64,000 bases of DNA from Chloracidobacterium sp. (GCA_016720705.1 JADKKB010000007.1:744001-808000); one strand, 5' to 3'. Positions 55,471 to 64,000 are shown, counted from the first letter of the stretch. Numbers and translations are program-made. Notes: a model not told the origin generated them from the letters alone.

Positions 55471-56553
55471 TTAAAAAGCGGTTATCGATGCCTGCGTCAA
55501 CCCAAGGCGCCCGATCGTCTGATATCCAAAAAGTTCAATATTCGGCGACAAATAGTCGTCCTTGACCGATTCTTCGCGGACGAGGTCGGTGCTCAAATAT
55601 TTCTTGTTGTCGTCGCAGAAGACCGTTGCCACGACCGCATCAGCTCCCAATTTCTCCTGAGCGATCAATGCACCAAGAAAGTTCGCTCCAGACGATATTC
55701 CAACCGCCAACCCAAGCCGTGACGCTAATTTTTGTGCCATCAGGATCGAGTCACCGTCCGAAACACCGATCACCTCGTCCAAATGGTCAAGTTCGCATAT
55801 TGCCGGTACAAATTCGTCCGATATACCCTGAATGCGATGACTACCGACCTTGTGGCCGGTCGACATCGTTGGTGATTCGAGCGGTTCAAGCGGAAACAGC
55901 TTTATATCTTTGTTCTTTTCACCAAAGAATTTGGCAACGCCCATTATCGTTCCACCCGTTCCGACACCCGCGACAAATGCGTCGGGTTCGAAGCCGACGT
56001 TTTGCAATTGTTCCCAGATTTCGGGGGCTGTTGTCAGATAGTGGGCCTCCGGGTTCGCGGAGTTCGAAAATTGATGCGGCAAGAAGACGCTTTTATGATC
56101 ACGTTTGTACTTTTCACATAACTCGATCGACCCTAAAAAACCGCCTTCCTCGTGGCTCACAAGCGTTACCTCCGCCCCGTAACTCTTGATCAGCGAGATC
56201 CTCTCTTTGCTCATCCATTCAGGCATAAAAATATGAACAGGATTCCCGAATGCGTGGCCGATCGCTGCAAATGCGATCCCGGTATTTCCGCTCGTGGCCT
56301 CGACAATAGTGTCGCCCTCATTTATCTGGCCGTCTCGATAGGCGGTGCTGATGATATGCAACGCCATTCGATCCTTGATGCTGCCTGAAAGATTGAGGTG
56401 CTCTGCCTTAGCAAAGATGGTTCTACGTTTACCGAAGTAGTGAAAATGGACAGCAAGCAACGGCGTGTTGCCGATAAGATTTTCCACGTAGCTGGTGTTT
56501 ACCGGCACCGCGGCAAAGTGATTTTGAAATTCGTCGAGCTTATTAATGTTCAT
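55471..56553 (-). CDS. Cysteine synthase/cystathionine beta-synthase-family PLP enzyme
   Basis: 360 residues. PLP lysine K60 in LNLSGSIKDRMA, the SGNTGIAFAA loop, and GVGTGGTIMGVAKFF for phosphate binding. An N-terminal extension of about 25 residues and a C-terminal tail (IELFGYQTIGRLGL) differ from CysK. It likely performs a beta-replacement on a serine derivative. Being near metX and metY it may act in sulfur assimilation, but it stands in its own unit. Confidence 0.88.
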   Translation of the reverse strand: MNINKLDEFQNHFAAVPVNTSYVENLIGNTPLLAVHFHYFGKRRTIFAKAEHLNLSGSIKDRMALHIISTAYRDGQINEGDTIVEATSGNTGIAFAAIGHAFGNPVHIFMPEWMSKERISLIKSYGAEVTLVSHEEGGFLGSIELCEKYKRDHKSVFLPHQFSNSANPEAHYLTTAPEIWEQLQNVGFEPDAFVAGVGTGGTIMGVAKFFGEKNKDIKLFPLEPLESPTMSTGHKVGSHRIQGISDEFVPAICELDHLDEVIGVSDGDSILMAQKLASRLGLAVGISSGANFLGALIAQEKLGADAVVATVFCDDNKKYLSTDLVREESVKDDYLSPNIELFGYQTIGRLGLTQASITAF

Positions 56554-56654
56554 AAGTCAGTTGCCCTTCCTAAGTATATGTTCAGAAATACAAGTATAAA
56601 TCCTTACCACAGGACTTGCAGGATTAATGTGAGGCAAATCACAAAACGCTCGGT

Positions 56655-57412
56655 TCATCCGCATAACACTGCTCCACCATTGATATTGATAACCTCACCC
56701 GTAATATGCCGCGACCAGTCCGACGCGAGAAAGACGATCGATAAGGCAATATCGTCCGCGGTTGCGACCCGCTTAAGCGGAATGCCCTCGACGACGCTCT
56801 TTACGAATTCCGGATCGTCAAATACGCCGTCGTTCAAGCCGGTATCGACCCATCCGGGCGCGACCGCATTTACGCGAATGCTTGGCGCCAGTTCGTTTGA
56901 AAGCGCCTTTGTAAATGATATCTGTCCCCCTTTTGAAGCCGCGTAGTTTGAATAGCCCGCTTCACCGCGTTGTCCGGCGGTCGAAGATACGATAACGATC
57001 GAACCGCCTTGCAAATCGTCCACGTTCCCTTGAGATTGGCGTCGATCACGCGATCCCAAACGTCCTCGGTCATTGCTTCGACTGCGTCGCCTTCCCATAT
57101 ACCGGCGTTTGCAATTACGATGTCAACACCGCCAAATTCTCTCAACGCCGCCTCATTCAAACGCTCGGCATCGATTGGTTTCGAGACATCTGCTTGAAAC
57201 GCGACCGCTTTTACACCGAAATTGCGGCATTCTCGTACGACGGCCAATGCCTCTGCCTCGTGTTGAAAGTAATTTACCACGACATTGGCTCCGGCCTCGG
57301 CCAATCTAATTGCGGTTGCGCGTCCGATCCCCCGTGACGCTCCGGTCACGATCGCCGTTTTGCCGATTAGAAGGCAAAACGGTAATTTTTGTTCAACGAT
57401 TTCTTTATTCAT
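56655..57412 (-). pseudogene. FabG-like SDR with internal out-of-frame deletion
   Basis: The N-terminal part from ATG 57412 has KTAIVTGASRGIGRATAIRLAE and VIANAGIWEGDAVEAM. At the LKGTWTICKA segment the frame is lost. Relative to its intact paralogue at 60216, about 12 residues are missing. The other frame then gives GSIVIVSSTAGQRG, YSNYAASKGGQ, NAVAPGWVDTG and ends NGGAVLCG. The ATG lies 5 bp after the metX stop, so it was the last gene of the metY-metX operon. Confidence 0.82.
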
Positions 57413-57417
57413 AATGA

Positions 57418-58458
57418 TCAATAGCTGGCGGCATACGAAGCCGCACTTTGTTCCTTGTTAATAATTTGCTCACGAACTTCTGACCTTCCAAGTACGGTGC
57501 GGAGCACGCGCGACATCTCCGCAACATCCGAAAGGAATGCGTCGTGACCGTCATCCGAATCGATCTCATAATAGCCGGCATTGACGCCGCATTTCGACAG
57601 TCGTCGTGCCAATTCGGAGACTTCTGATGCGGGGAATAGCCAATCGCTCGAAATGCCGACGAGAGCAACATTTGCTCGGATCCGAGAAATATCGTGATCC
57701 GATAGATCAAACAGATCCATTGCCTTGGTGATCAGGTCATAGCTCTCAATTTCGAAACGCTCCCGAAACCCTTTGCCGTGATGATCGAGGTAACCGCCAA
57801 TATCGAATCGATCCTGTGTTCTGGAATGTGGGTCCTCCCCGTTACGGTTCGGATTACGGCCAAACCGTTGGGTGAATTGCCGAGACGATTTGTATGAAAC
57901 TACCGCAATCTTTCGCGCAAGATCGATGTCATTTCGGCTTATTGCCTGGCGTTGAATGTGATTAAGTGCGAGCCCCATTGCCGAAAGCGGTGTGGCTGCA
58001 ATTGAAACGATCTCATCCGTCATCTCCGGATACTCTGCGGCAAATTGTAAGGCCAGCATACCTCCCACACTGCCGCCGATCACGGCCCGAAACTTCCTGA
58101 TCCCGAGATATTCGAAAAGCGTCGCATTTGCTCGGACGATGTCTCGGGTGGTAACGATCGGCAATTCACGATAACGTCGTTTCAGCGAACGGGCACTAGT
58201 CGTGCCGTAGCACGAACCAAGATAATTGACACAAATGAATGCGTACCGTCTAGTATCTAAGGCGCAGCCTTCACCTAAGATACCGTTCCACCACTCGCCG
58301 ATCCGTGAACTTCCAGTTAGTGCGTGAAAGACGAGCACGGCGTTCGACTTATCCGCATTAAGCTGGCCGTATATCGAACAGCGGAGACGCAGTTCGGTCA
58401 GAACGTCGCCCGACCCAAGCTCAAATGGCTCATTAGAACAGAAATCTATTTCAAACAT
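57418..58458 (-). CDS. metX: Homoserine O-acetyltransferase
   Basis: 346 residues from ATG 58458, which has a strong GGAGGT site 4 bp upstream; the frame extends 17 codons further without such a site. ALTGSSRIG, the nucleophile elbow VIGGSVGGMLALQFA (Ser near 128), the DLFDLSD segment and a final DDGHDAFLSD catalytic Asp-His. It activates homoserine for direct sulfhydrylation by MetY. It lies 65 bp after metY, in the same SAM-II-controlled operon. Confidence 0.93.
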   Translation of the reverse strand: MFEIDFCSNEPFELGSGDVLTELRLRCSIYGQLNADKSNAVLVFHALTGSSRIGEWWNGILGEGCALDTRRYAFICVNYLGSCYGTTSARSLKRRYRELPIVTTRDIVRANATLFEYLGIRKFRAVIGGSVGGMLALQFAAEYPEMTDEIVSIAATPLSAMGLALNHIQRQAISRNDIDLARKIAVVSYKSSRQFTQRFGRNPNRNGEDPHSRTQDRFDIGGYLDHHGKGFRERFEIESYDLITKAMDLFDLSDHDISRIRANVALVGISSDWLFPASEVSELARRLSKCGVNAGYYEIDSDDGHDAFLSDVAEMSRVLRTVLGRSEVREQIINKEQSAASYAASY

Positions 58459-58523
58459 TACACCTCCTTTGCGGTCATCACGGAGATGCCCGGTTATGGG
58501 CACCTCCAAGCGGCCACATTAGT

Positions 58524-59834
58524 TCACGCCACCGCCGCGTTAATCGTTTCGGTCGAAAGGCTCAATGCCCGGTCAATGTCCGCGATGATATCGCGGATGT
58601 CTTCGATACCGACGGACAGCCGTATCAGATCGGGCGTAACACCGGTCGATGCCTGCTCTTCGGCCGTCAACTGCTGATGCGTTGTCGAGGCCGGATGGAT
58701 CACCAGCGATTTGGCATCACCGATGTTCGCGACAAGTGAGAAAAGTTCGACGGAATTTATAAATCTCTTACCGGCCGCATATCCGCCCTTAACTCCAAAC
58801 GTGACGATCGAACTGCCGCCATTCGCAAGGTACTTGTCGGCGAGTTCGCAATACGGGCTTGAAGCCAGTTTCGGATAGTTGACCCACTCTACCAACGGAT
58901 GTTGCTCTAAATGACGTGCCAGCGTCAGTGCGTTTTCGCTATGGCGTTCGACACGCAAGGGCAAAGTTTCTGTTCCCTGGAGTAATTGCCACGAAGATAA
59001 TGGCGATAAGGCCGCCCCCGTATCGCGAAGGCCCTGGACTCGAGCCTTTAAGATAAATGCAAGTGGACCGAATGCTTCGGTGTACGAAATGCCGTGATAG
59101 CTGGGATCCGGTTCGCTAAACTCCGGGAACCGCCCGCTTGCGGCCCAGTCGAAGTTGCCTGCATCGACGATCACACCGCCCATTGTGGTGCCGTGGCCGC
59201 CGATATATTTGGTCGCAGAATGGATAACGATATCAGCTCCCCATTTGATCGGATTGCAAAGTGCGGGTGATGGAACTGTATTATCTATGATCAGCGGTAA
59301 ACCGTTGCGATGAGCGATCGCAGCGAGACGCTCAATATCGATCACATCGAGTTTTGGGTTCCCGACGCTTTCGGTATATATCGCCTTGGTGCGTTCGTTG
59401 ATCGCGGCTTCGATGCCGTCATAGTCGGCACCGTCGACGAAGTGAAACTTGATACCTAGTCGCGGTAATGTGTGGTGAAAGAGGTTATAAGTGCCGCCGT
59501 AAAGCGATGTTGTCGAAACGATCTCGTCTCCCGCAGCGGCTAGTGTCAGGATCGCAAGAGTTTCCGCGGCCTGGCCGCTCGCCGTCGCCAATGCCGACGC
59601 ACCGCCCTCGAGTGCTGCGATTCGCTTTTCAAATACGTCGGTCGTCGGGTTCATCAAACGTGTATAAATGTTGCCGAACTCCTTGAGAGCAAATAGCCGT
59701 GCCGCGTGGTCTGCATCGTTGAAGGCATACGATGTCGTTTGATATATCGGGACTGCTCGCGAGTTTGTCGCTGGATCGATCTCCTGTCCGCTGTGAAGTG
59801 CCAATGTGTTGAAACTATAATTTTTGTCAGTCAT
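58524..59834 (-). CDS. metY: O-acetylhomoserine sulfhydrylase
   Basis: 436 residues, longer than cystathionine gamma-synthases, as usual for MetY. ALHSGQEIDPATNSRAVPIYQTTSY, the NLFHHTLPRLG segment, and the PLP lysine (about K209) in VIHSATKYIGGHGTTMGG. ATG 59834 has AGGAG 6 bp upstream. It makes homocysteine from O-acetylhomoserine and sulfide. The leader carries a SAM-II riboswitch and terminator. Confidence 0.95.
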   Translation of the reverse strand: MTDKNYSFNTLALHSGQEIDPATNSRAVPIYQTTSYAFNDADHAARLFALKEFGNIYTRLMNPTTDVFEKRIAALEGGASALATASGQAAETLAILTLAAAGDEIVSTTSLYGGTYNLFHHTLPRLGIKFHFVDGADYDGIEAAINERTKAIYTESVGNPKLDVIDIERLAAIAHRNGLPLIIDNTVPSPALCNPIKWGADIVIHSATKYIGGHGTTMGGVIVDAGNFDWAASGRFPEFSEPDPSYHGISYTEAFGPLAFILKARVQGLRDTGAALSPLSSWQLLQGTETLPLRVERHSENALTLARHLEQHPLVEWVNYPKLASSPYCELADKYLANGGSSIVTFGVKGGYAAGKRFINSVELFSLVANIGDAKSLVIHPASTTHQQLTAEEQASTGVTPDLIRLSVGIEDIRDIIADIDRALSLSTETINAAVA

Positions 59835-59873
59835 ATTTTCTCCTGTTTTGTTTTGGCAACTTCAAGTCAAACG

Positions 59874-59902
59874 AAAAAAGCCCTCGTGCTAAATTGCACG
59901 AG
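59874..59902 (-). terminator. Intrinsic terminator in the metY leader
   Basis: On the minus strand CTCGTGC-AATTTA-GCACGAG is followed by GGC and six T. It lies 40 bp before the metY start and about 57 nt after the SAM-II aptamer, so it probably attenuates the operon when SAM is bound. GAGAGCTCTC just upstream could be part of an alternative fold. Confidence 0.88.
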
Positions 59903-59959
59903 AGCTCTCAAAAAGTTCTTCGTTTGTTCTACGGCAAATAATTAAATATCACCGTTAGT

Positions 59960-60004
59960 CTTTAGCAGTTTTTTACGTGGAGCAAGTTGCCTTAAATCGC
60001 CACG
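59960..60004 (-). ncRNA. SAM-II riboswitch upstream of metY
   Basis: The minus-strand sequence reads CGTGG-CGATTTAA-GGCAA-CTTGC-TCCACG-TAAAAAA-CTGCTAAAG. This matches the SAM-II aptamer: a P1 stem (CGTGG with CCACG), the TGATTTAA-like box, the CTTGC element and the conserved TGCTAAAG 3' strand that makes the pseudoknot. SAM-II typically controls metA/metX/metY-type genes, and metY is next. Recognised by eye; no covariance model was run. Confidence 0.85.
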
Positions 60005-60029
60005 TTTCAGATTTTCAATTTGTCGGAAG

Positions 60030-60078
60030 GTTTCCCATCGACCTTCCAAACCTAAGACATTTGCTCTGAACTTGTCAA
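60030..60078 (-). promoter_or_regulatory. Putative promoter and leader hairpin of the metY operon
   Basis: On the minus strand a perfect -35 TTGACA (60078-60073) is followed after 17 bp by a weak -10 (TTAGGT, 60055-60050). Overlapping downstream, GGAAGGT and ACCTTCC form a 7-bp stem-loop around 60026-60048. Transcription from here would include the SAM-II aptamer. Confidence 0.45.
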
Positions 60079-60215
60079 CACAGCAACGCAGTTTAGAACA
60101 CAATGTCACTAAAAGTGATCCCCACCATCGAAAATTAGCTTACTTGAATAAGGAAACTGATTGCTCGCAACTAACTGGCAACATTGCACTTACATGGCCG
60201 GCAATGTCACGCCCA

Positions 60216-61004
60216 CTATCCGCAGAGCACCGCACCGCCATTAATATTCAAAATCTCGCCGGTTATATGCCGCGACCAGTCTGATAGCAGAAAACATATC
60301 GACAACGCGATATCGTCCGTCGTAGCGATGCGTTGCAGCGGGATCGACTTGATAACGCTACGCTTGTACTCTTCATCGTCGAACGCTGGTCTAACCATCG
60401 CCGTTTCGATCCAACCGGGGGCGACCGCGTTGACGCGGATCTTGGGGCAAAGCTCGCTTGCGAGTGCTTTGGTAAACGAAATTTGACCGCCTTTTGACGC
60501 CGCGTAATTAGAGTAATTCGCCTCGCCCCGCTGTCCGGCGGTCGACGAGACCATCACGATCGCGGCCGATTCGCACTTCTTCATCGCCGGAACGCACGCC
60601 TTGGTCATCGCCCAAGCCGATTTGAGGTTGGTGTTGATGACCTTGTTCCAAAGCTCCTCAGACATGTCTTCGATCGCCGCACCATCCCAGACACCGGCAT
60701 TGCACACCAACAGATCGATCTGTCCGAACTTATCCATGGCCTGCTTGGCGATCTCCTGAGCTCCAACAAATTCGGACACGTCTGCGCACACCGCAATTGC
60801 CTCGACGCCCTTGCCGAGGCACAGATCGACCGTCTCCTGTGCCTCGCGGTGATTGCTGATGTAATTCACCACCACGTTCGCCCCGCCCTCCGCCAAACGC
60901 AATGCGGTCGCTCGCCCGACCCCGCGTGACGCACCCGTAACGATAGCCGTTTTGCCGGCGAAAAGATTGTTCGGAAGCTGGATAGCAACTGACTGATCAC
61001 TCAT
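60216..61004 (-). CDS. FabG-like short-chain dehydrogenase/reductase
   Basis: 262 residues from ATG 61004. TGASRGVG at residues 23-30, catalytic Ser153/154, Tyr167 and Lys171 (YAASK), and APGWIETAM. It ends NINGGAVLCG. It is a close paralogue of the broken SDR at the end of the metX operon. Beta-ketoacyl-ACP reductase-like, true substrate unknown. Confidence 0.9.
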   Translation of the reverse strand: MSDQSVAIQLPNNLFAGKTAIVTGASRGVGRATALRLAEGGANVVVNYISNHREAQETVDLCLGKGVEAIAVCADVSEFVGAQEIAKQAMDKFGQIDLLVCNAGVWDGAAIEDMSEELWNKVINTNLKSAWAMTKACVPAMKKCESAAIVMVSSTAGQRGEANYSNYAASKGGQISFTKALASELCPKIRVNAVAPGWIETAMVRPAFDDEEYKRSVIKSIPLQRIATTDDIALSICFLLSDWSRHITGEILNINGGAVLCG

Positions 61005-61011
61005 CAAAAAT

Positions 61012-61089
61012 ATTTTGCCACGAATTACACGAATACCACGAATAACAATTTCTTTTAATTCGTGCGATTTGTGTAATTCGTGGCAAAAT
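61012..61089. repeat. 19-bp perfect inverted repeat between divergent genes
   Basis: ATTTTGCCACGAATTACAC (61012-61030) is exactly complementary to the 19 bp at 61071-61089. The inner bases repeat the word CCACGAAT. It lies between the SDR (minus) and the synthetase (plus) genes. It looks like a dispersed non-coding hairpin element rather than an operator because of its arm length. Confidence 0.75.
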
Positions 61090-61382
61090 TCATTTGTGTT
61101 AATCTGTGGCTAATTTTCTTATGAATGACCAAAACCTCCTCGAAGATCAGCCCATTGCCTGGACGCCTACGCCGGATGTAATCGAACGCTCACGATTAAC
61201 GCAGTTTATGCGGCAGGTCGGGGTCGCGACCTGGGAAGAGCTCTACGCGTATTCGATCAATGATGTCGAGCGATTTACCGAAGAAGTGTTGAAATTCCTC
61301 GATATCAAATTCGACCCGCCATACGAAAAACTGCTCGATACGACCGACGGCATTGAATTCCCAAAGTGGTTTACTTCACGCA

Positions 61383-61405
61383 GGGGGGGGGGGGGGGGGG
61401 GGGGG
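61383..61405 (+). repeat. Run of 23 G
   Basis: A homopolymer within the synthetase coding region, followed by about 15 bases that also do not fit the family (between PKWFTS and LNITEM). In frame it encodes seven glycines. It may be an assembly or sequencing artefact, or a slippage tract. Confidence 0.9.
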
Positions 61406-62327
61406 ACTGAGTTCCTGTCCGGTGGCCTGAACATCACCGAAATGTGCCTCGACCGCTGGCAAACGGACGAGATGAAGGACCAGCCTGCGGTGATCTGGGA
61501 AGGAGAGAAGGGAGAAATTGACACTGGACTTACTCAGACTTACTCGAGCAGATCAAAATCATGCCGCTCGGATTGCGGCCAGCGGAATCCAGAAAGGAGA
61601 TGCAGTCGGAATACATCTTCCGATGACGCAAGACACCGTAATCGCTTTCTGGCGATCGGACGGATCGGAGCGATTGCCGTTCCTGTTTTTCCGGTTACGG
61701 AATGTTCACGCGATCGACTAGCAGGGTGAACGCGGTAAAAGCAAAAGCAATATTTACCTGTACTGCTTTGCACGTCGTGGCAAGCGAATTAGGACCCTTG
61801 CAATTGCCCGAGGCATTTCAAATTGCCCGAGTATGAGAAAGCTTTTGTCAGAGTACTTTGGGCACAATCCAGATGGTGTCCGGATGATCTGAATTGTAAA
61901 TCGAGTTTTGTCGAATCAGATGAAGTCTTCTTGCCAGCATCCACAAGGAAAATGGACAAATCTGGCTTTGTAGAACCAACCTCCGCCGAAGACCCGCTCA
62001 TTATCCTCTACACCTCCGGCACAACCGGCAAGCCAAAGGGCATTGCGCACACGCACGCTAGTTTTCCTATCAAGGCGGCGCAGGATATGGCGTTTGGGAC
62101 GGATGTTGGGAGAGGTACGCGGATATCGTGGTACACGGACATCGGCTGGATGATGGGGCCTTGGCTGATCTACGGGGCGTTGATAAATGGTGCGACGATC
62201 TGCATCTACGACGGTGCTCCCGATTACCCGACGCCTGACCGAATGTGGGAATTTTGCGCCAAGCATAAGGTCGAGGTTTTAGGTATTTCGCCTACGCTAG
62301 TACGTTCGCTTGCGTCGCATGAAGGAC

Positions 62328-63021
62328 GGAGTGAGGACGCTCCTGTCCTCATGAGGGCGAAGCCCGAAAAAAGTGAACGCAGAGGCTGGAGCCGACATGG
62401 CAAACTGCCGCACTTTGATGGCCAAGTCACGCAGTTCATTACATTCCGGCTTGCAGATTCCCTTCCGCAGTCTGTGCTGAATAGGCTGCGTCAACAGCTA
62501 GAACATGACAAACTCGATGACGATTCTGAAGAGCTTAGGCAACTCGTCGAGGATTATCTCGATAGCGGCGCGGGCGAATGTATTCTACGCGATACGAAGA
62601 TCGCAGAAATAGTCCGCGAAACATTACTCTACGAACAAGGAAAGAGCTGCGACCTAAAGGCATGGATCATTATGCCCAATCATGTTCACCTGTTGCTTCG
62701 CCTTTATGAAGGAGACGATCTTGCAGGCCTTATGAAGGGGATCAAGGGAATTTCCGCGAGAAGAATCAACCAACTGCGAAATACCACCGGGCCGATCTGG
62801 CAAGCTGATTATTTTGACCGGTATATACGTGACGGCGAGCATTTCTCAAAAGCGTTTGCCTATATTGAGAACAACCCTGTGCTCGCAAAACTAAGCAAGA
62901 CGGCTGAAGAATTCAGATTCGGCAGTGCATTCGAACGGATTGCAAGCGCTAATACCCAAATAAGTACTAAACACGAAGATGTCGCCGCAAGCGGCGATGA
63001 GGACAAGATTGTCCTCACTCC
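62328..63021 (+). mobile_element. Complete REP-RAYT-REP element inserted within the synthetase gene
   Basis: The RAYT coding part starts at an ATG at 62351 (RAKPEKSERRGWSRHGKLPHFDG). It has the HUH motif MPNHVHLLL (codons at 62681-62689) and WQADYFDRYIRD. The catalytic tyrosine region AYIENNPVL has Tyr at 62861. Both ends are inverted REP hairpins: GGAGTGAGGAC-N6-GTCCTCAT at 62328-62352 and its inverted counterpart at 62997-63021, each with a second hairpin inside (GGGC-GAA-GCCC and CGCCGC-AA-GCGGCG). No stop codon separates it from host codons on either side. Confidence 0.88.
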
Positions 63022-63910
63022 GTTCGAGCGCCACGATCTAAGCAGCCTCCGCATATTCGCCTCGACAGGCGAGCCTTGGAATCCGGCACCTTGGTGGTGG
63101 TTATTTGAAAAGGTCGGTGACAGCAAATTGCCGATCATAAATTACAGCGGCGGCACAGAGATCTCCGGCGGCATTTTGATGGGCAATCCTTTGCTACCGA
63201 TAAAGCCGTGTTCGTTCCCGGCTCCGTGTCCGGGAATGGACGTAGATATTCTCGACGAAGACGGCAAACCTGTTGCCGCCGGACAAGTTGGCGAGCTTGT
63301 CATCAAACAGCCCTGGATCGGTATGGCACGCGGATTTTGGCAGGAAAAAGAGCGCTATCTCGACACCTATTGGCGGCGGTTCAAGGACATATGGGTTCAT
63401 GGCGATTTTGCGATGCGAGATAAAGACGGCCACTGGTTCATCCTCGGTCGCTCAGATGACACGCTAAAAGTCGCCGGCAAACGCGTCGGCCCCGCCGAAG
63501 TCGAAAGCATACTCGTTTCGCATCCCTCGGTCATCGAAGCGGCGGTTATAGGCGTGCCCGACGACGACAAAGGCACCGCAATGGTCGCGTTCTGCGTGAT
63601 CGGAGGGCAAACATCCCTGATTACCGGTGAAAATAATGACGACGAAAAGCAAGCAAGGATACTTGCCCTCCAATCCGAATTGAAAACCCTCGTTGTCCGC
63701 GATATGGGCAAACCGCTCGCCCCATCGAAAATTCACTTTGTATCGGCAATACCAAAAACCCGCAATGCGAAGGTAATGCGCCGGGTCATCCGCTCCGCCT
63801 ACCTTGGCGAAGATGCGGGCGATCTCTCCGCCCTCGAGAATCCGGATTCGGTCGAAGATATCCGCCGGAAGAACGCGTGAAGTGCGTTCGATTTGATACA
63901 ATTCAAGTAA

Positions 63911-64000
63911 ATGGACGGCGAGAATGAAACCTTTAAGGTTCGACTTGGTTGCGATCCGGCATCTTGGTTCGCTTTGAAATGCCATTCGCTTTTCGAGGCG
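63911..64000 (+). CDS. Start of an unidentified protein, truncated by the window end
   Basis: ATG 63911 opens a frame of 30 codons to the window end (DGENETFKVRLGCDPASWF). It lies 31 bp after the synthetase stop. Too short to identify. Confidence 0.45.
   Translation, partial: MDGENETFKVRLGCDPASWFALKCHSLFEA

Larger units (their letters stand above)
61121..63880 (+). pseudogene. AMP-forming acyl/acetyl-CoA synthetase, frameshifted in the 5' third and carrying an inserted RAYT
   Basis: From ATG 61121 the N-terminus is synthetase-like (TQFMRQVGVATWEELYAYS, LNITEMCLDRWQ). Between 61380 and 61860 there is a G23 run and several slips; RIAASGIQKGDAVGIHLPM appears in another frame. From 61823 to 63880 one frame is open: ILYTSGTTGKPKG (AMP-binding loop), SWYTDIGWMMGPW, then a transposase insertion after ISPTLVRSLASHE. 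The host text resumes at FERHDLSSLRIFASTGEPWNP with NYSGGTEISGG, KVAGKRVGPAEVE and the catalytic lysine region KTRNAKVMRR. Without slips and insertion it is an ordinary enzyme of about 650 residues. Confidence 0.85.

Noticed and set aside
61380..61410. Poly-glycine linker as a real protein feature
   Set aside because: The homologous position needs no linker, and the adjoining bases also do not fit, so an artefact or tract is more likely.
63464..63985. Minus-strand ORF of 173 codons over the synthetase end
   Set aside because: It is the complement of conserved synthetase sequence and has no family features.
1..64000. CRISPR arrays, tRNA or rRNA genes
   Set aside because: No regularly spaced repeat array, cloverleaf or rRNA-like stretch was seen on either strand by eye.

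Overview
The window looks like a chromosomal segment of an Acidobacteriota bacterium, most likely of the Blastocatellia/Pyrinomonadales type. This is inferred from codon style, medium GC, the run of secreted metallopeptidase, S55-peptidase and lipase genes, and the mix of nuo, lysine and methionine clusters; no rRNA is present to prove it. It is probably a draft or long-read assembly, because many otherwise convincing genes are broken by single-base slips, often in short homopolymers, and there is a run of 23 G at 61383-61405.

Layout. 1-6.5 kb: the 3' part of a zinc-finger anti-sigma-like membrane protein, a decayed leuD end, a LysR regulator with its operator and promoter, a PilZ protein, a YbdK/GCS2-type ligase, a SIMPL protein, a class I glutamine amidotransferase and two small unknowns. 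6.5-24.1 kb (minus strand): a complex I operon in the order nuoA-B-x-C-D-E-x-F-x-G-H-J-K-L-M-x-N. nuoI is missing between H and J, and four non-complex-I genes (x) are interspersed. 24.4-35.5 kb: a mixed region with thiS, thiG, moaE, a Mesh1-like HD hydrolase, an S55-type protein, a LON-domain protein, an SbcD/Mre11-like nuclease, an SDR and a B12-binding radical SAM protein. Most of these carry one or more frameshifts. 35.5-39.7 kb: a mobile-element graveyard with a truncated RAYT carrying its REP hairpins, fragments of a second RAYT, an AT-rich cargo gene, an IS110 element with a structured left end, and several inverted and tandem repeats.

39.7-55.3 kb (mostly minus strand): lysine/diaminopimelate biosynthesis, with asd, an aminotransferase, an RNB ribonuclease, dapD, dapA, dapB, dapE and lysC. 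It is interrupted by a purple-acid-phosphatase/TPR gene pair, a secreted M1 peptidase and a dapB'/dapE' chimeric pseudogene. The chimera looks like the scar of a tandem duplication. 55.4-61 kb: sulfur and methionine genes, namely a cysteine-synthase-like enzyme, then metY-metX-SDR read from a leader with a SAM-II riboswitch and an intrinsic terminator. A paralogous intact SDR lies upstream of the leader. 61.1-63.9 kb: an acyl/acetyl-CoA synthetase gene whose second half contains a complete REP-RAYT-REP element inserted with the reading frame kept open. The window ends in the start of another gene.

The best candidates for something new are the RAYT embedded in frame in the synthetase, the RAYT/IS110 island with outward-facing element ends and a possible bridge-RNA region, the dapB'/dapE' duplication scar, and the nuo operon without nuoI. 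All product names come from motif recognition by eye; no database search was run.
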